Assembly (NCBI RefSeq): GCF_027595985.1
Contig: NC_073302.1
Location: 13,768,311 to 13,832,310 of the forward strand
From: Sorex araneus
Lineage: Eukaryota; Chordata; Mammalia; Eulipotyphla; Soricidae
Reading direction: 5' to 3'
DNA: 64,000 bases
Shown here: in pieces, positions 55,431-64,000 of the stretch
How positions within the stretch are numbered: position 1 is the stretch's first letter
Layout of the letters: the number at the start of each line of letters is the position of its first letter
Position numbers and translations under genes: made by a program
The notes under the pieces: model-generated
What the model was told of the DNA's origin: nothing
What the model saw: only the letters and a program-made list of their open reading frames with translations
The model's database searches: none

Positions 55431-55764
55431 TCCAATGTATGTAGTTGGGTTGAGAAAGGACAATGATTGATTCAGAGAAGGGTGGGAGCGAGGAAGGTTG
55501 AGGATAAAGAGGGGGAAAGAAGAATAAGAAGAGACTGGAGGGGAAGAAGGAAAAACTAGAGACAGCAGGTACAATGAAAAGGGCACAAGGTCAGCTAAGA
55601 CAAAGGCATAAAGAGTTTGAAATTGAGGAGGGTTAGATCAGGAATCTGGAATGATTTAGATTAAACATATTTCATTGTCCAGCTTTGAGATTTGTTTGTT
55701 TTGTTCTTTTTTTGTGTGTGTGTGAAGGAATAAAGTATTTAAACATATTTAGAAAGATGTGAAA

Positions 55765-55927
55765 AATGGGATACTGGGAACATTAGTGGTGGAGAATGGG
55801 CACCAGTGGAGGGACAGGTACTTGATTATTGTATGACTGAAATGTAATCACAAATGTTTATAAGTCTGTAACTGTATCTCACAGTGATTCATAAAATATA
55901 TATATATATATATATATGAATATATGA
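55765..55927 (+). mobile_element. Very short shrew L1 insertion with target duplication
   Basis: Only the last 160 bp of L1: GAGAATGGGCACCAGTGGAG, TAAGTCTGTAACTGTATCTC, ACAGTGATTCATAAAAT and a (TA)n tail. Perfect 14-bp duplication AGAAAGATGTGAAA at 55751-55764 and 55928-55941. Confidence 0.9.
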
Positions 55928-56139
55928 AGAAAGATGTGAAAGAAGAGAAAAGGAGAAGTACATGTTTGAGAAAGAACAAGGCTTCTCCAGAGTGGAAAAA
56001 AAGCAAACAAAGAAACAGAGAGACATGTGTTCAAGGGAGGACATGGACTTGAGGAGCAATCCCTGTTCTGTTTTATCTAAATAGGGGCTACACCCTGCAA
56101 GTCCCCTGCAGAGAGTCTTTTGAATACCACCAGGAAAGA

Positions 56140-56272
56140 CTCTCAGCTCTTGACTTCCATTGGTTTAGAATTACCCCAGGAGTGCTGGAGAACCATAGAC
56201 AATGCTAGGAATCAAACACAGGCCTCCTGCATCCAAAGCATGTACTTAGCCCACTGAACTCTCCCGAGCCCT
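56140..56272 (-). mobile_element. Old SINE, antisense
   Basis: GAGAACCATAGACAATGCTA, GGAATCAAACACAGG (reverse B box), CTGAACTCTCCCGAGCCC (reverse head). Confidence 0.7.
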
Positions 56273-56398
56273 TCCTCAGTGACCTTGAGTTGAGTGCTTC
56301 ATAAATGGTTGCTGTCCTGATGCTGATGGTGATGATGAGTGAAGACTGAGAAAACTGGTTGCAAGTGTTGCAAGAAACAATTCTAAAACATAGAGGAG

Positions 56399-56580
56399 AA
56401 GGGACTGGAGAAATAGAACAGTGGACACCCATTTGCCTTGTATGTGGCTGACCTGGATTCTATCCCAGTACTCCATATGGTCCCATGAATCCTCCAAGAG
56501 TGATCCCTGAGTGCAGAGCCAGGAATAAGCCTTGAGCATCACTGGGTGTGGCCCAAAAATCAGAAAGAAAGAAAAAAAAG
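56399..56580 (+). mobile_element. Shrew SINE, A-tailed class
   Basis: GGGACTGGAGAAATAGAACA head, GGATTCTATCCC B box, GAGCCAGGAATAAGCCTTGA body, AAGAAAGAAAAAAAAG tail. Confidence 0.88.
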
Positions 56581-56739
56581 GTAGAGGAAAATGCTTTACT
56601 TCTATATAATCTATTTGGGGAAGCAAGACTAACATGAAACAATTAGATTTTTCCTCGTGACTTCACCTAACACACTTGTTCTATTAAGGCTTAAAAAAAA
56701 ACACCCCAAACTAATATTACAGACATGGAGGCGGATGCA

Positions 56740-56895
56740 TATGCAAGGAAGTTATTAAAACCGCCTTGATTTTAATAAATTTACCACCAGGTAGCAATCT
56801 CTCAATGTCGCCTCTTTCCAATTTGCATGTGTAACTGGCATCTCGTTAAAACATCATTAAGAAATTGAAAACCAGGAAGATATAAACAGACGCAG
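56740..56895. other. Repeat-free block, candidate conserved element
   Basis: CCGCCTTGATTTTAATAAAT, CAATCTCTCAATGTCGCCTC and CATCTCGTTAAAACATCATT. Even composition with retained CpGs, no frame, no repeat. Visually one of the strongest conserved-element candidates in the window. Confidence 0.4.
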
Positions 56896-57390
56896 AGAAG
56901 AAACAGAGGGGGTGGGGGGAAAGGATTCAGGTAGTCGGAGGGAGGTTCATCACGGGAAGCCTAAGCAGTTCAACTTGGTTATCCAAACCCAACCTGATTA
57001 ACCAGAGAAGGGAATCCACTTGACATAGATACTGTTTACAAATGAGCAATCACAAGACTTGTGTGGAAGCTTCCTTTTGTAGGAATGATTGGAAACTGTA
57101 ATGAAAGGGACTGTCATTTTTCCCTCAGCAGGACCATCCTTTAGGTGGTCACATTTCTGTTATCTTCAAAGGCTTTTATAGAGGACCACGAACAAGCACC
57201 TGGGTGTCTGGGCTCTTTAATTCTATCCACTCCTTCTCTGTGGCTGGATTATTTATTTATTGAGCTTGTGTCTAAATATGCAAGTTTTTTTAAACTATTG
57301 TAAAATAATACAGATACCCCCTGATGGAGAGAAAAATTGTATGAAACTGCATTGAGTTAAATTAATCATAATAGGTGATGTTCATGGAAA
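56896..57390. other. Unassigned non-coding DNA
   Basis: No feature recognised. Confidence 0.45.
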
Positions 57391-57394
57391 GCAC

Positions 57395-57560
57395 CCGAGT
57401 TTTATAACTAGACAGGTGTGGTCTGACCCCTGCTTCTGATGTTTATTTGTCATGCAACAAGATGTTGTTTCCTTATCTGTAAAATGGCGAGTGTGGTTTA
57501 TGGGAGGATGACCCTAGATGGTGTGATAATGTTGGCTTACAGTTTCTAGCACGTCTACCA
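57395..57560 (+). mobile_element. MIR SINE
   Basis: ACTAGACAGGTGTGGTCTGA, CCTTATCTGTAAAATGGCGA and GGGAGGATGACC follow the MIR order. Confidence 0.65.
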
Positions 57561-58570
57561 CTGCCAAGTATATGGTGGTTGTTAGTTTAAGCCATTTCCT
57601 TCTGTCTAAAGTCGTCCTACTTGAAATACTCTATTGGATTTATAAATACTTAAAACAGTAGCAAAACTTGCATGATTTGACCTGGACATATATTCTCAGT
57701 ATCTTTCTGTGTAAGTTTCAGAAAGACGGAAATTTGTGTGTGATATTGACCTTATATTGAAACTCCAGTATTTCAGGGGCTTTGAACTGAGTCAAGGATC
57801 ATTTCCTGTTGGTGCTACCGTCTAATAGGAGGTGGGGGGGTGTCTCTCTGCTCTGCTGTTGTCAGTTTGCTTTATTATAGAATTTTTTTGGTTTCAATAG
57901 ATTCATTCTTCTGAGATCAATCAACTATACAAAAATTGTTCTTTCTTAAGCTGATATAGAGAGGAACCTATTATTTCCAGGTACTAGGAAAAGCAACCCC
58001 TCACCCCCAATTGTGTAATTCTCAGGAGAGAGAATCATTTCCAGGTAGAAACAGGGTCCAGTGCTGGGCATGTCTACACAGCTCCTGGAGACAACCAGAC
58101 TGTTCGGCACTCCGCTGGGTGACTTGGAAGGTGAATGTGTTTGTGAGGGGCAGAGACATATAACCCTTAACTCTGGCATGCCTACATTGACCCAACTCCT
58201 TTTTGGGGAATGACTGACTTAACTACACTCAAACTGGATGATGATATTATCTCTAAGAGGCAAATGAAATTAAAGAAGACAGAAATGTTGCCCCAAACGT
58301 AACAGCCATGAGTTGTTACACCAAGGAATTTTGTCTAGGCAGGAGACCATCTTGGTTGTGATCCTGGGTGAGATGATTAGTTGGAAACTCAAAGCTCCTT
58401 TGCTGTTGAAATAAAGAAAAGTTCTACCTATATTAAAGCATTGCTTCAAGCACAGGGAAAATAATATTCATGTGAAAATACAAGGTATGAGTGGCTTATG
58501 TGCAGGTCAGAATGTGGATACTTTGGGGGACATTGGTATGTTTATGAGCATTCATTATGCTAGTTCCACT
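57561..58570. other. Unassigned non-coding DNA
   Basis: No feature recognised. Confidence 0.45.
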
Positions 58571-58572
58571 AC

Positions 58573-58738
58573 TCTTTTTTTTAGGTCACACCCTGCGATG
58601 CACAGGGGTTACTCCTGGCTCTAGACTCAGGAATCACCCCTAGCTGTGCTTGGGGGACCATATGGGATGCTGGGATTCGAACCCAGGTTGGCTGCATGCA
58701 AGGCAAATGCCCTACCCGCTCTGTTATTGCTCCAGCCC
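58573..58738 (-). mobile_element. Shrew SINE, A-tailed class, antisense
   Basis: T-run, GGTCACACCCTGCGATGCAC, GGGATTCGAACCCAGG, TTATTGCTCCAGCCC. The flanks TAGTTCCACTACT and TGGTTCCATTACT form an imperfect duplication. Confidence 0.93.
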
Positions 58739-59254
58739 TGGTTCCATTACTTTTCGAATTGTAAAAACATTTTTATAAAAATATGAGTAACACTATATTT
58801 CTAAAACATTGATATTAAGATTCTTTTAAATCGTATGTGGATAACAACAAATAAAACCAAATAAAAATATATTTGATATTTCCCAGTGCTTAATCAAGAT
58901 TTCATGGAATGAATGGAATTTATGGAGGTGGGGTGGACTCAGGGGACAGGGTGGGTGCAGACAGAAGTGGGAGAGGGAAAGCACCCCGGATTGGGGACGT
59001 GGCGGGGAGGTGGGGCTGAGTATAGCCTGTTGGTTTGGGAGAATGGAGAGATTGGGTGAAAGGAAGAGACTCAGCCCACAACTCTGCAGCTTCCCACCTT
59101 GTTGGGTTTCCTGACTCTCTGAAGATAAAAATTTGGAACTCAGGTTGCTTTGTCTGTGTGCTATGATTCTTAATCTTTTCATGGACACTGGGAGGGTCAG
59201 CTTCTGAAGAGGGAGGCTGGCTGCCTTCCTGTGGAGGCAGTGGGGATCAAAATC
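58739..59254. other. Unassigned non-coding DNA
   Basis: A 168-codon minus frame (58826-59332) starts in the CT/CA microsatellite. No domain. Confidence 0.45.
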
Positions 59255-59282
59255 AGTTGGTCTCTCTCTCTCTCTCTCTCTC

Positions 59283-59314
<32 letters not shown>
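59255..59314. repeat. (CT)n(CA)n compound microsatellite
   Basis: About 13 CT units followed by about 14 CA units. Confidence 0.97.
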
Positions 59315-59320
<6 letters not shown>

Positions 59321-59619
59321 GATGACCTTCATACCCTAGGCTCATTAACAACTATCCCACAGGGTGTTGTGAACAGTATCTCTTCAACTTGGACTCTGGC
59401 CATGTGAACGTGAATTGGGACTCTCAGTCTAGCTTACAGGAGAGAAGGGTTGTGCATGGTGTCCTATCTGAGTCCATGGCACTGCTTTTCATAAATATGT
59501 CTTCCATCTTCACTGTAGTTTGAAGATGATAGTATTTCGCCTGGGAGACACAGAGCACCAAAGTGGCTTGTTACAAAGTTAGTTGAAAAATTTTGCAGGC
59601 AATTCTATAAAATTTATCT

Positions 59620-59770
59620 CCATGCCCAGCCTGTAATCTATTTGGCCTCTAATACTCACAGGAGGCCTTATCCCTATTTTAATGAGAGGGAACCTGAGGG
59701 TCATAGAGAAAGATACTTGCTATAGGTGACTCAGTTCGTAAAGGACACAGTTGATATTTAACATCAAATC
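59620..59770 (-). mobile_element. MIR-like SINE, antisense
   Basis: ATTTTAATGAGAGGGAACCT, GAGGGTCATAGAGAAAG and AGGTGACTCAGTTCG follow the antisense MIR order. Confidence 0.5.
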
Positions 59771-60477
59771 TTTTCATTGAAATCAACAAAAGTTGGAGGT
59801 AGTTACTTTGGACCTTTTCTTTTCATCCAAAATTGATCTTAATTTTAATTTTAAAAAACTGAGATAATAGACAAGGAAGGACATTGTACACTTGAAAGGG
59901 TCAATTCATGAATAAAATATGATATTTATATACACACAATGGCACAATTTTAAAACATATGGAGTAAAAATGACACAATTAACAATAAACACACAGTTCT
60001 ACTGTATGGTAATTAATTCAATATTGCATTGTCAGTAATGAAATCTAGACAGATTGGCAGTAAAACATTGAGAACTTGTACATTATAAGCCACCAAGACC
60101 TAACAGACACTCCTAGGACATTCCACCTACCAACAGTGCAACGTACTTTCTTCTCAGCTGTACATGAAATACCCTCTGGATTAGTTCTGATATCATTATA
60201 AAAAGTTTCTTTGGTTCTTCATAAGACTTATATTTCTTCATAAGACTCATACACTTTCTGTATTGTTTATTTTTAAACCTCAACTATTTAATTTCCACAA
60301 TTACTCCAAGAGAAAGGAACCACTGCCTCGTAGGTCTATTTCACACCTTGGTTGACACTATTTTATCACTTGCTCAAGGTTTCCTACAGAACTAGGGTGG
60401 GGTGGAGTATGCTTAAGCCAGGTCTTGTGACTACTTGTATTTTTTTCAAGCAGATGTTTTTTCCTTTTCAAACCAAA
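59771..60477. other. Unassigned AT-rich non-coding DNA
   Basis: Contains a small local duplication (TTCATAAGACTYATA at about 60218-60250). No gene or named repeat. Confidence 0.4.
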
Positions 60478-60489
60478 AAGTGCTTTTAT

Positions 60490-60775
<286 letters not shown>

Positions 60776-60938
60776 TTTTTTTTTTTGCTTTTTAGGTTAT
60801 ACCTGGTGATGCACAGGGGTTACTCCTGGCTGTGTACTTAGGAACCACTCAGGAGACCATATGGGATGCTGGGAATCAAACCCGGGTCGGCCACGTGCAA
60901 GGTAAACGCCCTCCGCACTGTGCTATGGCTCCAGTCCC
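60776..60938 (-). mobile_element. Shrew SINE, A-tailed class, antisense, with expanded tail
   Basis: T-run, GGTTATACCTGGTGATGCAC, GGGAATCAAACCCGGG, CTATGGCTCCAGTCCC. The right flank AAGTGCTTTA (60939-60948) is repeated at 60478-60488 on the far side of the TTTC tract. Confidence 0.93.
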
Positions 60939-60948
60939 AAGTGCTTTA

Positions 60949-61260
60949 CTTTTCAAATCCACACCAGCCTGTAGCTTGATAGTAACCTCCAGTGTATAAA
61001 GTGACTCATCCTCATCATTCCCAAAGAAACAGAAGCTGGAGTGGTAGGTCACTAGCTCAAGGTCGCATGTCTTCTCCAACCTGGGTAACGGATCCAAGAC
61101 TTCCTGGCTACTCACGGCCAGGATTAGGGGTGGGACTGGCATGAGACAGCACTGCTTGAACATGTGGAAGACCGGAGTTCTTTAGGACCCTGATACTTAG
61201 TATTGACTCCACCAGGCAAATCTCTGTCTCATTTTCTCCCTAGAGCATCCCTTGAACTAG
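60949..61260. other. Non-coding DNA, perhaps MIR-like
   Basis: GTCACTAGCTCAAGGTCGCA at about 61048 may be antisense MIR. No gene. Confidence 0.35.
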
Positions 61261-61296
61261 GCTTTTTTTTTTTTTTTTGTGTGTGTGTGTGTGTGG
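61261..61296. repeat. T-run plus (GT)n
   Basis: T17 followed by about 9 GT units, probably the tail of the adjoining antisense SINE. Confidence 0.92.
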
Positions 61297-61442
61297 AAGG
61301 CCAGGCAGGGGGTTCTCCTAAGAATTACTACAAAGGCCTTGGGGCCCCTCCAGGCCATTCTCAGAGATGCTCAGGGAGTTATGTGAACCGGAGTTAGACA
61401 CATGCAAGACAAGTGACTTGCCCCCCATGCTATCTCTCTGGC
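61297..61442 (-). mobile_element. Old SINE, antisense
   Basis: CCATTCTCAGAGATGCTCAG, GAACCGGAGTTAGACACATG, CTATCTCTCTGGCTC (reverse head). Confidence 0.7.
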
Positions 61443-61739
61443 TCTTAAAACAGGCACTTTAATCTCCCCCCCCACCGCCACCTGCTCAACAGTCCCACAA
61501 TACCAATATTGGAAGAGGTGGAGTCCAGAGGAATTCCATCCCTCTGTTCTCATCCCCAAACCCTATATTTGAATCCAGAGTTCCCCTTAACTTGAAAATA
61601 TTGCTCTTAATATCGCTGTGCTAAGTGGCTACAGAGATGAATGAGATACAGAGATGCAAAGGAGGGGGCATTCAGCAGGCCAGAGCGACGTGGGAAAGGA
61701 GAGTGACAGGGACAAATGATGTAGCCGTGCTTCTCGGCA

Positions 61740-62640
61740 CACAAGTGTCACAGAGGACACACAGCCAGCTTGGTCGCCCACCGGAAGCCTCCAAGAGGCG
61801 GTGACCCTGGAGCAAGTTTCCGCAGGGAGGCTCGATGTTCATCGCACGGACATCTGTGAGGGGGTGGATCCGAGCCGAGTGGGCCTCCCTGCGAGGGTCT
61901 GGCCTCATGAAAAAGCTGCGTGTTGGGGGAAGCTCCCGGCGGCTGGGAAGGGCTGTCTACGCAGCAGGAAGAGAGGAGGGGTACACACGGAGGGCCCAGA
62001 GGTTGGCAGTTCCCCACTCAGGAAAGGCCTCCCAAATGCCAGGTCTAGACCTGCCCCCAGGGGTGGTAGAGAGTGGGGGCACCTCCAAGAGGTATCTGAC
62101 CTGTTGGCTTGAAACCGAGTGCCCGAACACTGCGGGCACCACTTGCACAGTCAGGCACGGGTGCCCGGGCCTTTTCTCTGCCGCATTCATCTTCTTTGCG
62201 GCAACGGGGAAGGCAGGATTTAATGAACTCATTATTCATTCCACTGTCAGGTGAGTCCAACGGTGGTGGGAGAGTGGGCGGAGGGCTTGTCCTGTTGAGG
62301 CCTCGCTGCCGGAGCCTGCTGCTCCAGCCCCGGCCCTGGCAGAAGCTCGCCCAGCCTGTGCCTCTTGGCCCTCCCCTCCTGCCCCCTCCCAGCTGGCCGC
62401 TCCTCCCTCCTCCCCGTCGCATGCTTTGCTGCCTCCGGTACTCGCCAACATCCATTTCCACGGGCTGGATTGGAATCGCCTCTCCCTGGCGCTGGCTGCC
62501 ATCTGTCTGTCTCTCCCTGTGCTTTTGCCCGGGTTGGTGCCTCTGCACCTTTGTCTTACCCGATTCCCTGTCTATCTCTGCTGCAGGGACCCCTACCTCA
62601 CCTGGATCTGCCCATCCCTCTTCTCTTCTTGCCCTCCTTT
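61740..62640. other. GC-rich, CpG-bearing region with a conserved-looking core
   Basis: The most GC-rich part of the window. It gives long overlapping open frames on both strands (up to 205 codons) that are proline/arginine/serine rich and lack domains, as expected from high GC. The piece 62150-62260 (TGCCGCATTCATCTTCTTTG, TTAATGAACTCATTATTCAT, then CAGGTGAGTCC) combines a TAAT-rich core with a donor-like CAG|GTGAGT. It could be a regulatory element or a weak CpG-island-like promoter. No TSS motif is decisive. Confidence 0.35.
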
Positions 62641-62851
62641 CCTCCCTCACTCTACCGTGCACCCGGTTTTCCTGTTCTTACCTCGGATTTCCTGTCTGAA
62701 TGTGTGTCTTGCTACCTGCCTCGTCTCCCTTGATTCCCTTGGACTGGTCACCTCTTCCCCTCCAACTTGTCTCAGGAATTGTCTGGAAACAGACCAACCC
62801 AAATTGTCCTCAATAGATGGGAGCAGGTTTGGCAAATTCCTAGCTGTTCTG

Positions 62852-63455
62852 TAGCACCGTAGCACTGTCATCCTGTTGTTCATCGATTTGCTCGAGCGGG
62901 CACCAGTAACGTCTCCATTTTGAGACCTTGTTGCTGTTTCTTTTTTTAAAATTTTTATTAGTGAATTACCGTGAGGTACAGTTATAAACTTATGAACTTT
63001 CATGTTTGCATTTTGTTTACATCCCTCCACTAGTGCCCATTCTCCTCCACCAATGTTCCCAGTATCCCTCCCACCACCCCCACCCCAACTCCCACCATCC
63101 CACCCTGCCTCTGCCCCACAGCTTGGAAACTGGCCTCATGTGCTGGGGAAAAAGACAGCTGAGATAGAGAAGGGAACACCTAGTAGAGAATGTTGGGAGA
63201 ACCCACTCGGGTTGAAAGCTGCATGCCGAAAGTAGACTATAGACCGAACATGATGGCCACTCAATACCTCTATTGCAGACCTTGTTACTGTTTTTGATAT
63301 ATCGAATATGCCACGGGTAGCTTGCCAGGCTCTGCCGTGTGGGTGGGATACTCTCGGTAGCTTGCTGAGCTATCTAAGAGGGACTGAGAAATTGAACCCA
63401 GGTCGGCCGAGTGCACGACAAACGCTGGACACACTGTGCTATCGCTCCAGTCCAA
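62852..63455 (-). mobile_element. Shrew SINE, RTE-tailed class, antisense, split by L1
   Basis: Left part: reverse tail (CACTGTCATCCTGTTGTTCA, GCGGGCACCAGTAACGTCTC). Right part: GTTACTGTTTTTGATATATC, GGCTCTGCCGTGTGGGTGGG, CTATCGCTCCAGTCC. The outer 10-bp duplication AGCTGTTCTG (62842-62851, 63456-63465) brackets the whole nested unit. Confidence 0.93.
62940..63276 (-). mobile_element. Shrew L1 insertion with 5' inversion
   Basis: 62940 to about 63115 is antisense L1 3' end (GTGAATTACCGTGAGGTACA, CCATTCTCCTCCACCAATGT). About 63120-63276 is in sense orientation (GCCTCATGTGCTGGGGAAAA, GATGGCCACTCAATACCTCT), matching the 16.6-16.7 kb L1 in the forward direction. The flanking duplication AGACCTTGTTRCTGTTT lies at 62923-62939 and 63277-63293. 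This is the signature of twin-priming 5' inversion. Confidence 0.88.
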
Positions 63456-63465
63456 GCTGTTCTGA

Positions 63466-64000
63466 TTGGCCCTAAATCATTTTGTTGAAATGGCTGCAGG
63501 ATGCAAGAGAACCTCTTCACTGGAAGCAGTGATGAGGATGCCTTTAAAATCACACACACGAGGCATCTGGGTGACTCCTTTTCTTCCTCCAATCCTAAAC
63601 GTTATCACTTTTTCACAGACAGGAACTGCAAAGTCAACTTCATGGCCCCAGCTAGCTGGAGGGCACGAGAAATCAAGGGATAGTGAACTTTCATGGGTAA
63701 AAAGTCTCTGTAAGAGTCAGCTTCTATTACTCCCCAAGCCCCTTCATGTCCTGGATGAAGAGGCTTACTGCCAAAAAGAAAAGTGTTTGGTCACTGGCTT
63801 ATGGTCATTTAAAGAGAGTCATATTAGGCCTCAAGACTGATGACCTATGGAAGAGGGCTACCACCCTAAACCTAAAGAAGTATATGACCGGATAAGTGCT
63901 AGGCCACACTCCCATGAAAGCATCATGGCTTGTGGTCGTCTGTTTTCTCATGGAGACCAACTTTTGTCCTCTATATAACAATATGACAGAGTGAATACAA
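63466..64000. other. Unassigned non-coding DNA
   Basis: A 124-codon plus frame (63466-63840) has no recognisable domain. No repeat recognised. Confidence 0.4.

Noticed and set aside
61835..62733. Long overlapping frames up to 205 codons in the GC-rich region
   Set aside because: Frames are open on both strands at once, low-complexity P/R/S composition, no domain, as expected of GC-rich DNA.

Overview
This is a 64 kb piece of a mammalian nuclear genome, almost certainly from a shrew (Soricidae, probably Sorex). The main evidence is a very dense population of tRNA-derived SINEs of the shrew type. Their heads read GGCTGGAGYGATAGYACAG and carry a GGTTCRATTCC B box. They sit on a background of older mammalian MIR, L2, L1 and MaLR (MLT1-like) remnants. 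The species call is from memory of the SINE family, not from a database search.

I found no convincing protein-coding gene. Most open frames are short and fall in repeats or microsatellites. The window looks like an intergenic region or a very long intron. About half is recognisable repeat. The rest is unique non-coding DNA with a few blocks whose composition (TAAT-rich, CpG-retaining, free of repeats) suggests conserved regulatory elements: about 20.8-21.3, 28.2-28.5, 30.4-30.8, 43.6-44.0, 48.0-48.25, 53.4-53.7, 56.7-56.9 and 62.1-62.3 kb. Two low-confidence coding-like or exon-like pieces are at 28210-28480 (+) and 30968-31252 (-).

Layout. 0-6.5 kb: L1 fragments in antisense, an early composite element (1.0-1.7 kb) and an MLT1-like LTR. 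6.5-16 kb: unique DNA with SINEs, then a full composite element at 15.3-15.9 kb. 16.4-17.0 kb: a young 5'-truncated L1 with a perfect 15-bp target-site duplication. 18-27 kb: RTE-tailed and A-tailed SINEs, a second MLT1-like LTR, and two older L1s, one split by a SINE. 27-32 kb: mostly unique DNA. 32.4-34.1 kb: a pile-up of two SINEs and two composite elements in inverted orientation, separated by AT-rich microsatellites. 34.8-35.2 kb: a probable solo LTR. 38.9-40 kb: composite element plus L1. 42.4-42.9 kb: a decayed RTE-type LINE. 48.6-50.3 kb: L1. 51.9 kb: U6 pseudogene. 52.1 kb: composite element. 60.5-60.8 kb: a tetranucleotide tract of about 290 bp. 62.9-63.5 kb: a SINE split by an L1.

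The most interesting system is the retrotransposon network. The 42.4-42.9 kb LINE fragment encodes RTE-type reverse transcriptase motifs. Its last coding segment (RDKWRRYWHPLEQI...) is, at DNA level, the same sequence as the 3' tail of one shrew SINE class, and of a separate composite element of about 530 bp present in seven copies or fragments. A second class of SINEs with a similar tRNA-derived head instead ends in A-rich (AAAAC)n tails and appears L1-mobilised. One head thus seems to have been paired with two unrelated LINE machineries.
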